Shown one piece after another: positions 48,937 to 60,479 of a stretch of DNA of 64,000 bases. Every line of letters begins with the position of its first letter. Within the stretch, counting starts at the first letter, position 1. This DNA is from Voacanga thouarsii (Eukaryota; Streptophyta; Magnoliopsida; Gentianales; Apocynaceae). The position numbers and the translations under genes were made by a program. A model generated the notes under the pieces. The model saw only the letters and a program-made list of their open reading frames with translations. It was not told where the DNA came from and did not search any database. The stretch covers positions 62,001 through 126,000 of the forward strand of contig JANUWF010002051.1 of assembly GCA_026120185.1 (NCBI GenBank). The letters are read 5' to 3'.

Positions 48937-50375
48937 TGATGCATAAATTTTGGGTATATAAAAATCATTAAATTTAAATCCATCCCTTAGCCATGTTTTA
49001 ATTAGCACATTAATCCCAAATTACACATATGAGCAAGTATACTCATCACAATCATAGTATAGGGAATTAACGAGTATCGATTCTCAAGAGAACAAGTACA
49101 CACTGTCATTTTTCATTCATTATTTAACCTATCCAATAAAGTGATAAGATAATAAAATATGTGTGTGTGTGTGTGTGTGTGTGTGTACACACACACAACT
49201 CAAGGATATAAGAATATGCAATTTAGACAAATACTTTTGAAAACATGACAATGAATCATTTACCAAATATCACAATCAATTATCGTATTGGTCTCATGAA
49301 GGATTTAAAATAAACTCACTTCGTTAGCAATCCATGGAATCACTATCTTCTAGTTAAATTAGTGAACATATTTTGTCTCAACTAATTTACCTAAAAGATG
49401 CAAGAAGATCAATCTTTATATAAACCCCTATATTCTAGGTGATTTAAGTACGAAATTAGTAAATGAATTCATATTCTAGCAATCATCAACTAACATTTGA
49501 TTACCCAAATTCTTAACAATTAACCTATTTTTCGAGCAATTTAAGAGATAACAAATATGAAATTAATAAATTTGAAGTCATTATCAACCCCTTTTCAAGT
49601 AAGTTAATAACAAGAATCAACCAATCAACTTCGTAACGAAAACAAGTAATCAAATCCCAAGATAAATAATAAATTGATCAAAAGTCTAAATTAACTCAAG
49701 AGATCATGAATCCTAAAAAAAATTCTAATTACAATGAAAAAATTAATTACGCCATTATTCTAAGGGAAAAAAACAAAGGTAAAAGAAAGAACTAATAAGC
49801 AAGCCTTTCTTCTTCTCCTTGAAAACCTTCTTAAATAATGCCCCTTGAATGATTAATCTCCTCCTTCTTTTTTTTTTTTTTATTCAGTGATTGGTAACTT
49901 TAATCCTTAGATTCACACTTTTGTCTTGTGTTTTTCTTGCTTAAATAGGCTCCCAAGAGGCCAAAATTCGTTGCCTAAGAGTTTTGTGCCGAATAGAGAT
50001 TGGAAAATACTAAAACTCTTGGCAAATTACCAAATCCACGCATGAAAGGAAAATTCGCCAACATTGGGCAGATCAGGGCCGGCGCCGGCTCCATTTGCGC
50101 CAAGCGTGCTTTGGTCACCCTATCATGCTCTGTTTTTCTTCCCGAAAATTCTCCTGTTTCTTCATAATGGGGCTGGCGCCGGCCCCATAGGTCGCCGGCC
50201 GTGCTCTAACGGCAACAAGTGTTCATTTTTTCGTCGTTTTCTGCAATAAAAAGCCAAAACACCTTTCCAAGAGTAAAATACTAAATATATGGATATAGGC
50301 CTAGTTATTGCACTAAATGTATCACAAAACATCCTCAAATAATTAGAAAAATATAGATGAATTTTGCCCCTATCA
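48937..50375 (-). repeat. Athila/Tat-like 5' LTR
   Basis: Begins TGATGCATAAATTTTGGG and ends GCCCCTATCA. It pairs with 41816-43252. Confidence 0.93.
49159..49198. repeat. (GT)n(AC)n self-complementary microsatellite
   Basis: A run of about 13 GT units passes into about five AC units through TACAC, so the two halves can fold into a hairpin. The equivalent place in the other LTR (near 42050) has only AAATATATACAAC, so the array grew after insertion. Confidence 0.95.
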
Positions 50376-50380
50376 AGTTG

Positions 50381-51480
50381 CATGACTCATCATGCTTCTG
50401 ACCATTTCTATCAAAATTTTATTTTTTCTCTCAGCTGCTCTGTTCTACTGAGAAGTACCAAATGCAGTTAGCTAAGATACTATTCCCTGATGTACTAAAT
50501 AGTCCTTAAATTTACCAAAAAGGTACTCTCCACCACGATCCCATCTTAACTTCTTGATTAGTTTGCCTATTTGATACTCCACTTTAGCCTCACATTCCTT
50601 GAATTTATCAAATGATTCAGACTTGAACCTCATCAAGTAAATGTAATAGAAATGCATATAATCATTCATGAGCGTAATGATGTATTCATAATATCCTTTA
50701 GCAGGTGCAGATATAAGACCACAAACATTAGTGTGAACTAACTCTAGTATTTTCTTAGCCCTTTCTGCCTTTTGAATAAAGGACTTTTTGGTCATTTTAC
50801 CCATAAGACAAGATTTACACTGAGGCTATTCCTTCAATTTTAATGAGTCCAAAGACTTATTTTGTATTAACCTCTAAATCTAATTAGGATTTATATATCA
50901 TAATCTTAAGTGCCATAAATACAAATTTTTGATGTGGCCCTTCTATTCTTATTATTAGGTTCCATATGAGTATTATTTATTTGATAACGATTAACATAAA
51001 CTAGATTTTCATACATATTTCTAGAACAAATAGCATTTCCATCTCTACTGATTAAAATACCAGAATTGGAAAAAATAAATATAATATCCTTGATTAATGA
51101 ATCTTAAAACTGAAATCAAATTCTGTTTAAAATTGGAAACATATAAAATATCTTTTAATACTAAAATCATATTATAATCAAATAAAAGTTCCAAATCTCC
51201 CACTGCTTCAACCCACATTTTTACTCCCATTGCTGACTCAGAGTCAATGCACTCCTCTAGTGAGTCTCCTTATCCTGTTGAATCCCTGCAAGGAGATACA
51301 GATACGGTCAGTGGCTCTAAAATCAATAATTCAAGTGGATGATGATCCAACCATCAAAATTGACTCTATATGAAGAATAATACCTGAGGAAGACTTGGCC
51401 AAGAAACTCGAACAATCTTTCTTAAAGTTCCTCTTCTTGCCACACTTGAAATATTTTCCCTTGGGTTTAGCATTGGGTTA
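50381..51480 (-). pseudogene. Copia-0 integrase and protease
   Basis: The minus strand at 50804-50472 reads KKSFIQKAERAKKILELVHT, NVCGLISAPAKGYYEYIITL, MRFKSESFDKFKE and KLRWDRGGEYLFGKFKDYLV. The first catalytic aspartate is asparagine (HTNVCG), whereas the DRGGEY motif is intact. Upstream, around 51380-51310, a protease-like stretch reads GSSSTWIIDFRATD, in which DSG has become DFR. The end is cut at 50380 by the Athila-like insertion and continues at 41815. Confidence 0.82.
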
Positions 51481-52201
51481 GGACGGATCAGGCTTAGACA
51501 CTTTAGGCTGGACCCCTACGTTGTTCTTAGCCTTCTTCTTCTTAAACTTTGCTAAGCCCTAATTCTAGAAGATGAATTAGAACGAGTGACTAAAACTTTT
51601 GACACATACTTTATAATTTTCTCAATAGCTTGGAATTCCTTCAGCAACTCAGTCAAAAATTTACTCAACTTGTTCATATTATAGTTCAACTTGAACTGAG
51701 AGTAAAATCTGGCAAAGTCACAAAAATTATGTCAATTTGGCTCTTAGGATCAATTGTTGCCTCTAGGACCTTGGCTTCCTCAAAATGAGCAATCATCTTG
51801 AGCATATACTCATGAAATGATATTCCCTCAGCCATCCTAGTATTCATGATTACCTAAAAAGTTTCTTGTCTTGCGGGCCGTCTCTTATCAAGAAATATAG
51901 TATGCAATGATATATCAATATCATACGTAGTACGCATGTTCTCATGCTTAGATTAAAGAACATTAGATATAGAAGCCAACATATAGCATCTAGCCATTTT
52001 ATCAGCTTTCTTGCATGCCCTCTCAGCATCACGATTATGGACTGCGGAATCTTCCTCAATTTCTAGATAGGAGTCGGTCCAAATATACTTGGACTCCTCA
52101 GTAGTGAGTATTATGTTCAAATTCCTTTTTCAATCCACATAATTTGGTCTAGTTAATTTATTATCCTTAAGAATAATGGACAAAGGACGGAAACCAGACA
52201 T
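51481..52201 (-). pseudogene. Copia-0 gag
   Basis: The start ATG at 52201 gives MSGFRPLSIILKDNKLTRPN, then a stop in place of the tryptophan of VDW, then KRNLNIILTTEESKYIW, as in Copia-1. ARCYMLASISNVL follows. The zinc knuckle (about 51465-51420) reads YFKCGKKRNFKKDC, with the first cysteine and the histidine replaced. Frames are broken throughout. Confidence 0.82.
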
Positions 52202-53791
52202 TTATGTTGATTGGAAAAAAAATCATTTAGAAAAATGTTTGTTTTGAAAAACTATAAAAATGCACATTTAAATATCATACTATATTCATGATATGGTTAA
52301 CTTATTAAAATAATTATTAAAAATATGAACATTTTGGCTTTTAGAAAAATTGACAAAATTTTGTGGGAATGTTAACAATTTTCTAACTGTATAACCATCA
52401 TTAATTAAATTTTGCATAATAGTTAATGATCTAGAGATATATTCATCGACGGGATAGACACTACTCACATTACTTATGGATAATCTAATGTTAAAACCTC
52501 CAATGTAGACTGACCGATACCAACATATATCCATGGCATTCATTATAATTCCTCCTTTAGTTCTAGATTCTCGTAAAAATCCATCCTATAGGAGTCATGC
52601 TCAGAATGACATGAAGATAACTACAATCTCTAATAGGAATTCGTGATGTACGCCATGAAATCATTGGAACCCCTCTCTCACTTAATCTTTTGAGAAAATA
52701 GATTTTTGGAAAAATATTTTTTTTAAATATATTTGGCTTTCATTAACTTTAGTAAAAAATCTAAAAATTTAACATTGTTTTCTATGTTAAGGATAATATC
52801 CTTAAGAGAATAAATCATAAATTTTATTTTTACTACTTAAGTTAAAAACCTTTTTTATGAACTAAATTTAAAATATTTAAATTCAAAATATTCTCCATAT
52901 CAAGGATAAATCCTATTCGAAGAATAAATCATAAGTTTTATTTTAAATTCCTAAGTTCCCATTTAAAACCTTTTTTTTAACTATTTTATTTAGAGAAAAA
53001 TTTATTTCTCAAAAACTTGTGCATTTGATCATAAAATTAAAATGGTCATGCTTCCAAAAATAAACTTTTTACATGTTATTTCTATCATTTTAATTCTTAT
53101 GTGATTAAGTAATAGATTGAACATCATAATAATAAATTAAAATTATTTTTGTTTAATCCTAAGGTGGTTCCTCTTTTACTAACCTTTTCATGCAAAATTA
53201 TTTATCACTATAAATGAACCATTGCAAGAAAAATAACCACGTGTGCTATTGGCACAAACAAAAGAAAATTACAGGAAATAACTAAAAAGAAAATATCTCA
53301 CAAACTCTTCAAGAACAGCACGAACCGAACCACATCGAACCAATTCTTCATGCTCCAAAACCAGTAGCCAGCTTTCTTGCCTTGCCTTGGTCCACCTGGG
53401 TCTTCCCTGGGCAGCCTAGAGCTTCCCTAGGCCACCTAGCTCTCCCCTGAAGCTGTTGTTTTCCTTTTTTTTTTTTTATCATCCGTTTAATTTTCTTTCT
53501 TCTTCCATAGGATTCCAGTGTTAGCACCACGATTGTTATACAAATTTCAGTAAAATTAATTTAAATAAAATATTAACTGCCTATGCCTTTCAAAACGAGG
53601 CGTACACGAATTTTACAAAAAAATGAATAACAATATTACAAATGCCTATGCCTCTACACACAAGTCGTATACAATATCTACCCATATAAAAAAAACTACA
53701 AGAGATCCATACAATCACAAAGATTAAATTTTTAATTAGTAAATAAACCACCTTTCCGGTTATTAACTTTATGCATACTCCTAGATTATAA
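52202..53791 (-). other. Copia-0 untranslated leader
   Basis: Homologous in position to the leader of Copia-1. AT-rich, with a less AT-rich part at about 53290-53470 that contains repeated CACCTAG and CTTCCCT words. No coding is recognised. Confidence 0.5.
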
Positions 53792-53805
53792 CCATGGCTC
53801 TGATA
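53792..53805 (-). other. Copia-0 primer-binding site
   Basis: On the minus strand TATCAGAGCCATGG lies close to the 5' LTR end and matches the initiator methionine tRNA complement after its first bases. Confidence 0.78.
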
Positions 53806-54273
53806 CTGCTTGAAAGATTGCAAGAAAATAAAATACGCAACGGAAATATGTAATTTAAACTTTTTTTCGAGTCAAAGTCTAGAAAAACTTACTTTTAGGT
53901 TGCTTATATTGAACAACAAGAAAAAAAGGTTTTGACAGAATGTTTTGATTTGTCACGATCACTTGTTCTACAAGAATCCCGACCAAGCGTCAACTTTTTC
54001 ATATCAAACACACATGCCAAGATTGCTAGCTTTTAATTTTTCAAAGTATTTTTGAACCTCCCATAGACTAACTTACGATGAAAGTAGAACTAGGATGATA
54101 AATTATGGAAGAAATTGGAAGAGCTAAATCAAAGGAATAAGAAAATCGAAGGCCATTTTTCTTATTCCAAGAAAACTGGCTGTAGTAGTTTCTTAACGTG
54201 AACAATATGTCCTTTTAACAATGATTCCAAAACCAACAGACTTTAACGTTTCCTATTCTTTCCTTATAAAAAC

Positions 54274-54698
54274 CAAGGTTCTGAAAACCGGATTGGTCAT
54301 CAAACCGGTGAAGCAATAGGTTCAATGGTTTACAGATCCGATCGGGTTGAACCATGGTCAAATCGAAATGTAATTAAATATTTTTAAATATTATTTATAT
54401 ATATAAATACTATTAACTGTATATATATATATATATATATATATCAAATAAATAAAAAAATATAAAATTTGTCTCTTAAAATTAATAAATTTCAAACAAG
54501 AATAACTTAGTTATTTGCCAAAAAAGTCTAAAACAAAAAAATAAATTTTTTTTCTTTTTTTTAATTCAAATTGACCGATTTATTGTTGACCGATTTGGCC
54601 GATTTTGATCGGTTCTTTGCTGTTCGGCTTATAGCATATAACTGGACCGAACAAGTGGCCGGTTTTCGATCTAGTCCAGTTTGACTTTCAAAACGCTG
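54274..54698. mobile_element. hAT-type MITE
   Basis: A 425-base insertion begins CAAGGTTCTGAAAACCGG and ends with the complement of CAGCGTTTTGAAAGTCAAAC, giving imperfect inverted repeats. It is flanked by an exact 8-bp duplication ATAAAAAC (54266-54273 and 54699-54706), the hallmark of hAT transposition. The left LTR of Copia-0 shows the corresponding site without the insertion. It has no coding capacity. Repeated CCGGT and GACCGAT words occur near both ends. Confidence 0.9.
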
Positions 54699-55015
54699 AT
54701 AAAAACACATGTAGCGGCTACTTGGTTTCTAAAACCACAGTAGTTGCCTTCCTTATACTTGGTGAGCCAGTGTTTTCCTAATTAGTCCAAGGCAATTTAA
54801 ATAATTCTTATATTAATTAATTGATCCACTTGGATCCAATATAAAATTATTTAAAATAATTACTTAATAAATTAGTTTAATTAAATTAGCCCAATAAATT
54901 ATTCTAACCCAAATAAATAATTATTGGAATCCTAGAAAAAAAATTTTAATATTCATTTCAAGCAATAAGCCCTTATAGTAAATAAATTTATTTCACCCAA
55001 TATGTATTCATAAAT

Positions 55016-55017
<2 letters not shown>

Positions 55018-55050
<33 letters not shown>

Positions 55051-55421
55051 TATATATATATATATATATATTAATATATATACATATTTATTTATGTTTT
55101 TTTGTTTTTATATATATACAATTATTAATACATATTTATATACATAAATATATATTAATGTATATGAATATGTATTAATATTTGTATATATACGTATATT
55201 AATATCTATATATATACATATATATATATATTAATATATCTTAATTTATATATCAATATATATTTATATATATTTATATATATATATAAATATTTAAATA
55301 TATATTTATATATTAATATATTTACATATATATATTATGTGTATATATATATACATATATATAATATATATTGTGTGGATACACAATATATTATATATAT
55401 TTATATATATAGATAAATAAA

Positions 55422-55459
<38 letters not shown>

Positions 55460-55860
55460 GACAAACCCGGCGAACTACCTTTTCTTTCGTGACTCTCGGT
55501 ATAATTATATTAGTAACTTCCAGCATCTCTCCTCGAATATCAGGACCCTGTATATATATTAAATATATATATATATATGTATATATGTGTATATTACATA
55601 TTAAATATATATTTACATATTAATATAATTATTTATATTTTGTTCTATATATATATATGTATGTATGTATATATATGTGGATATATATATATATATATAT
55701 ATGTATGTATATATGCATGTATATATATGTGGGATATATATATATAGGTGTGTGTGTGTGTGTGTGTTTTTGTATGTATGTATATAAATATGTGTGTATG
55801 TGTGTGTGTGTGTATGTGTGTGTGTATTTATATGTGTGTGTGTGTGTGTGTGTATTTGTA
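55018..55860. repeat. Large compound microsatellite (CA, TA, GT)
   Basis: A (CA)n run passes into several hundred bases of TA-rich repeats such as ATATATTAATATATA, then GTATGTATATATGT and (GT)n runs to about 55855. It is broken by a unique 95-base island at 55461-55553. The open frame across 55657-55899 is pure repeat. Confidence 0.92.
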
Positions 55861-56084
55861 AAAAATATAATGTATAAGTCTTTTTTTTTTTCTATTTGAT
55901 TTATATGTGTTAAATTATTTAATAAAATTTTAATAAAATAATTAATAGAATTTAAACTTTAAAAATTAAATAATTTATTATTTTGAATAATTTAATCTGA
56001 TTATTATTTTTTATTATTACTCTAATTTTTTTTAAAAAATATAAAAATATGTTAAAAATAGTTTAAATAATAAAAAAGGATACA

Positions 56085-56300
56085 ACCAAACATTTAAACT
56101 TGGCTCAGCGGGTTGAGTTATACAAGCTTTCAAAGAAGGTAGCGGCTTCGAAACCCACCACAGTGTAATGTCGCATTCTAAATTAAATTGGGGTACAATC
56201 AAGTGTGCTTGGTGTAGGAGGACCAAGCCAATGAGGAGAGGTTAGTGTGGTGGGGTGCAATCAAGTATGCTTAGTGTAGGTGGACCAAGCCAATGAGACA
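56085..56300 (+). mobile_element. tRNA-derived SINE-like sequence
   Basis: TGGCTCAGCGGG at 56101-56112 fits the RNA polymerase III A box (TRGCNNAGYNGG), and GGCTTCGAAACCC at 56144-56156 fits the B box, at tRNA-like spacing. Downstream a unit of about 50 bases (GGGTACAATCAAGTGTGCTT and so on, ending CCAAGCCAATGAG) occurs twice with a 62-base period. Ends and target duplication are not clear. Confidence 0.5.
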
Positions 56301-56947
56301 TAATTGGAAGAGAAAATTTTTATTTTTTATTTTTTTAAAAAACTTTCTTGACCTTTGGCTAGGAAATATTTCCTCACCAATGCAAGATATTTTTGGAAGC
56401 CATGATTATTTTGGCAACAAAAAATTTTCCCGCCAAAAGGTCCCGTTTTTCCTCGCCAATGTCGCCAATGAAAAAAAAATTTATTGCATTAGAGAGGATT
56501 CCTCGCCAAAGAAACCGTTTCATCACAAAATGGTATTTTATTTCCTCTTCAGTAGTGACAAAAAATTTTTATTTTATCTCAGAAAAATATTTTCTCAAAA
56601 TTATATGTAATTTCCCAATGAAAATTTTATTTTTTGTGACAAAATTTTAGCTACAAAGACTTTTTGTCATTGAAAATCATCATCAGCGACAAAATTAAAA
56701 GCTTTGGTGACAAAACTTGTTAAGCTTTAGTGAGGAAATTTTTCCTAACTAAAACTCAAGGCTTTAGCGAGGAAATATTTTCCTAGCTAAAGGTCACTTT
56801 TTGTGACAAAATGCAAACTTTTGGCGATGGCGTTTTAGTGACGATGTGATAAGGAAGAATTTTTCCTCGCCAAAGACCTTTAACAAGGAAATTTTGGCCT
56901 TTAGCGAGGAAAATGTTTTGTCACGAAAGCCTAATTTTCTTTTAGTG
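56301..56947. mobile_element. One-ended CACTA remnant
   Basis: The right end reads inward CACTAAAAGAAAATTAGGC, a CACTA terminus. Inside are repeated motifs such as TTTAGCGAGGAAA and TTTCCTCGCCAA in both orientations, typical subterminal repeats. The opposite terminus is not found. LTR sequence of Copia-0 resumes immediately at 56948. Confidence 0.7.
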
Positions 56948-57341
56948 TTTGTTAGAGTACTTTTGTAAGGATTACTATCGTGTGATTCAATTCTACGTAT
57001 TCTAAATACACTTACACTATTGGTGTGAGAGGATTACTCACTGATTAAAAGTAAATCATTTCTCATTTAGAAATCATAATGTAATGATCTAAATCTTAAT
57101 GAAGTACCCAACTTCATCAATTGACCAATCTTAATGTAATATTTTAACTTGTATATTAGTAGTCCATGATCTACACCTTATAGTGAAAGCATGACACAAT
57201 CATATAGATCACTTACTAATACATTTGGACCTTAATATGAAAATATATATATTGGTAAACAACTATTAATAAATAAAATATTTTTATTACATTTCAAAAT
57301 ATAGAAATCTATAATCCATTTTGGATTTACATTTCAAGAAA

Positions 57342-58175
57342 AACTTCAGTTAATTGAATAAGAATTTATAAAAACACTACTAGTTACATAGCCAGGATAG
57401 TTAGTGCAAAGCTTGAAATGCCATTTTGCTTCGGAAAATAAGAAACAATAAGTAATTTCTTCTTCATGCCCATCATTAAATTGTAATATATGTTTGGCTT
57501 CCACTGTCATTTCAATTCCTGTATTATGCAAATTTGATTGCGTAGCTAATCTTATTCCAAATTTGAAAATTTTCCTCCTAAGGATGCAATATTCAAGTTT
57601 AAAAATGCATCTTAATTTCCCTTATACATGGAATAACTAAACTATACAGTAGTCCTTGTTTCACCATTGGTTTTACAAACATTTCCTTCTCTTAATTTTT
57701 CACGTGTTTATTTTTCTTTTATCATGTCTTGTCAATTCTCAAGCATCTTATCATCAATTGATTTTTGTTGCCATGTATTCCTTGTTTTGTAGTATATTTT
57801 TTTGGATTTACTCATTCCTTCAGGATCTGAGTTTTGTTATAGTAAGAGAATTAGTGTAGGGTTTCTTCACGATCATTCTCTATTGATTATACTTACCTTC
57901 AATAAATATGGGAAAATGTACTCAAAAGGCAGTAATGAGAATGCTTGTGATATATATCAATTCGAAAAACGCAATAAAACTGAGCAGACATAACCACAAT
58001 TAGACATATATTGTTTGGCTGCTTAATTTCACAAGAATAAACTATTCTTTTCTTTTTCCTTCCCATGTAGCCTAGTGTGTGAGAACAACAGTCTACTGCT
58101 TTTCATATTTATCTTTTCAGTATTCTTGTTTTATAATATGTTTTTTAATTGAAATCTATGCATTGCTTTCAGATG
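57342..58175. other. CACTA2 sequence after Copia-0
   Basis: AT-rich sequence between the AGAAA duplication and the TnpA-like exons. It contains short frames without recognisable similarity and may be intron or spacer of CACTA2. Confidence 0.45.
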
Positions 58176-60213
58176 GCAACTGGTAGGAAAGTAACGCAAA
58201 AAAAGCTAGTGTGGGAACCATCTGGCTTTTCTTGCATGTGCTGAATATGCAACTATCGAGCTTCTCTTCAGCTACTAATACTCCAACACAAGGCAAGATA
58301 TTTTTAATTTCCTGAAATTTAGGATTTGTTCTAAAAGTTTCGAGTAAAGTCTTTAAATACTTATTATTTTGTTATAGGATTCTTTGAAATGCCAAGACGT
58401 TTAATAAGCCAATGTGATCTATTCATCCAACTATAGAGTCTATGTTTTCTAAACCATACCCTAGTTGGAAAAAGGTCCCATTTGCTACAAGGGACATATG
58501 GTACACTAAGTGTGTAGTAAGTATTAATTTTCTTTGTCTAATTATAGTTATAGGTTGTATTTTATGCTTATTATAGTGATTTGATAATTTTTACTGGTAA
58601 ACTGCAAAAAGACTACAATTTGGACAACAAATATGATTTGATTATGAGGACAAGGTATTTGAAGGAAGAAGTACACAATGAATTTATTAGTCATAATTTC
58701 ATGAAAATGGAGCACTATAATGAGCTTTGAGCATATTAAGATAGCAATGCTTTCAAAAAAAATTCAAGGACTATATCAACAAACTAGAAGAGTGTTTTAG
58801 GGACCTTAAATCATTCAGGAGGATCTGTCCCAACAACTATACACAAGAGGAAGCTAGTAATATATATAGATTTTCCTTCTAATGCATCATTTGAAATGTA
58901 TTTTTTTATTATTGTTCTTATATATAATATGCTATAACTTCTATTTTATGATAATTTCACAGGAGGAGAAATATCATAGAGACTATTCGCAGGTGGATAG
59001 GTATGTCTTCATTCACACAACAAATAGTGAAGATGAGGTTGAGCAAGTGTTGAAAAGGAAAAGACTAGTGTTAGAGGGGGAAGACGAGCTTCCAAAGGCG
59101 CCAAAACTTGTCTTTATTGTCAAGTGATCCAAGGAAATATATGCAAGTGTCATAACTTGATTATGGTAAATTTTATTATATAAATAGTAATACTATCCAA
59201 TTTTGTTATTGAGTGACTTTATCTATTACAAGAACCTAAGCCATATGATATTTTAGTAACTTAGCAAGTACTTTACCCCTTTTATTTGCAAGACTATTAA
59301 ATTTGTGCAACCATTGAAATTCAAAAAAGATACTAACTACTAAGGAATTTTTGCGAAAAAAAAAAGAAGAAGAAAGCTTTAGACTTTAACAGTTTAGAAT
59401 AGAGTGGAAAAGAACGTTTAAATATTATTTTGACAAAAGCACAATTTTTTGCTATTTAACTTTGCTGGTATAATTTTGGGGACTTGCATCATTATTGTTC
59501 TCTATCAGTGAATGAGTATTGGTTAAAAAAAAGTTGATATCATCTCTGTAGTTTCTCATGATACTTGGATTTGCTATAACTTTGTCATTTATGGTTTTTA
59601 TTTAACTGCACAGCTTATGATTTAGGTATGAATGTTGTTTGTGGTCCTTTTAGAACTTATAGACTTTAACATCCTATTTCATATGCTTGCAGTAATGTGA
59701 ATATTTGCCAAACTAGTTCTACTATAAATTTTCCTCTGGATTATCTTTTGTTTGATTAAATAAGAATTTGTGTTGTCTATTTATTCGAGCATGAATGCTC
59801 AGAAATAAAATATAATTTAAGTTTTTGTTGGCACTTTTTACTAGCATGCATAATTTTTGCTACTGGTATTGGTTATCATTTATACTATGGTATTGTCAGT
59901 GTCACAACCTAGGTAACAAGAGGAATTGCACAAAGAAAAGGAGCTAATTGCAAATCAAACATCTGAGGGGGAGCAACTTGAACCAGTTAACAAGGTTGAT
60001 GTTTGGTTTCAAGTTGTCGGACTGCCAAAGAAAGGCAACACAATCTATGGCATGAGATCCCTTAGTTCAAGTTGCCTAGAGAAATCTATTGCATACAAGT
60101 CATCCTCTTCTTCATCTTATTCATCAGGACAACCTTCAAAACAAACTCAAAGGAAGGGATGCTTCACAAGCTGGTTCTTCTTGATTTTAATTCATACTGG
60201 ACTTATGAAGTGA
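58176..60213 (+). pseudogene. CACTA2 TnpA-like gene remnant
   Basis: Several exon-like blocks lie in order on the plus strand: MATGRKVTQKKLVWEPSGF from 58173, SMFSKPYPSWKKVPFATRDI near 58437-58500, KYDLIMRTRYLKEEVHNEFI near 58630, EEKYHRDYSQVDRYVFIHTT near 58965, and DVWFQVVGLPKKGNTIYGM near 60000. The last resembles the conserved LY..VVG.KK.RVYGLGS motif of plant En/Spm transposase_24 (TnpA) proteins. AT-rich intron-like gaps separate them. Stops are present, and the exon assignment is tentative. The position just inside the right subterminal repeats suits the second gene of a CACTA element. Confidence 0.45.
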
Positions 60214-60348
60214 AATATTATTTTTGAACTTATTAAGAATTGACTTTATTTGCTTTTTGTTCCATATTAGAATTTGATGTACTTTTGATATGGATGGTAG
60301 TTGATTTAAGTAGTGTTTTGATTGTATAGAAGGGTATTATCTCTATCT

Positions 60349-60387
<39 letters not shown>
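60349..60387. repeat. (AT)n microsatellite
   Basis: An uninterrupted run of about 38 bases of AT repeats. Confidence 0.95.
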
Positions 60388-60392
<5 letters not shown>

Positions 60393-60479
60393 ACATTCAA
60401 TAAAAAAAAAAAAGTGAACATATATTTTGAGACAGAGGTAGTATTTGGTTTTAATATTTTGCTAGATAACTTTATCAAA

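Larger units (their letters stand above)
41816..50375 (-). mobile_element. Athila/Tat-like Gypsy element
   Basis: LTRs at 41816-43252 and 48937-50375 (1437 and 1439 bases) have TGAT...TATMA-type ends and are flanked by an exact AGTTG duplication (41811-41815 and 50376-50380). Coding on the minus strand runs gag remnant, protease, reverse transcriptase, RNase H, integrase. The primer site resembles that for aspartate tRNA, and the purine tract AAGTGTGGAGGAA is of the type seen in Athila/Tat elements. A 1.3-kb non-coding region lies between integrase and the 3' LTR. All frames are broken. Confidence 0.92.
22412..57336 (-). mobile_element. Copia-0: old Copia element, host of several nested insertions
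   Basis: Related LTRs at 22412-24152 and 53811-57336 bracket minus-strand Copia coding. Both flanks carry AGAAA (22407-22411 and 57337-57341). Coding homologous to Copia-1 is spread over 24190-26149, 41729-41815 and 50381-52201, because two Gypsy elements interrupt it. All frames are broken. The LTRs are visibly more diverged than those of Copia-1. The left LTR start is CT in place of TG, a likely point change. Confidence 0.85.
53811..57336 (-). repeat. Copia-0 5' LTR, interrupted
   Basis: LTR sequence occupies 53811-54273, 54707-about 54990 and 56948-57336. The gaps hold the hAT-like MITE and the composite microsatellite, SINE and CACTA insertion. The part equivalent to 23165-23772 of the left LTR is deleted. 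Confidence 0.8.

Noticed and set aside
55657..55899. Plus-strand open frame of about 80 codons rich in Y, V, C and I
   Set aside because: It is translation of GT/TA microsatellite repeats; composition is purely repeat-driven.
56101..56156. Possible tRNA gene from A and B boxes
   Set aside because: The sequence does not fold into a full cloverleaf by eye and continues into a repeat unit; a SINE-like origin fits better.
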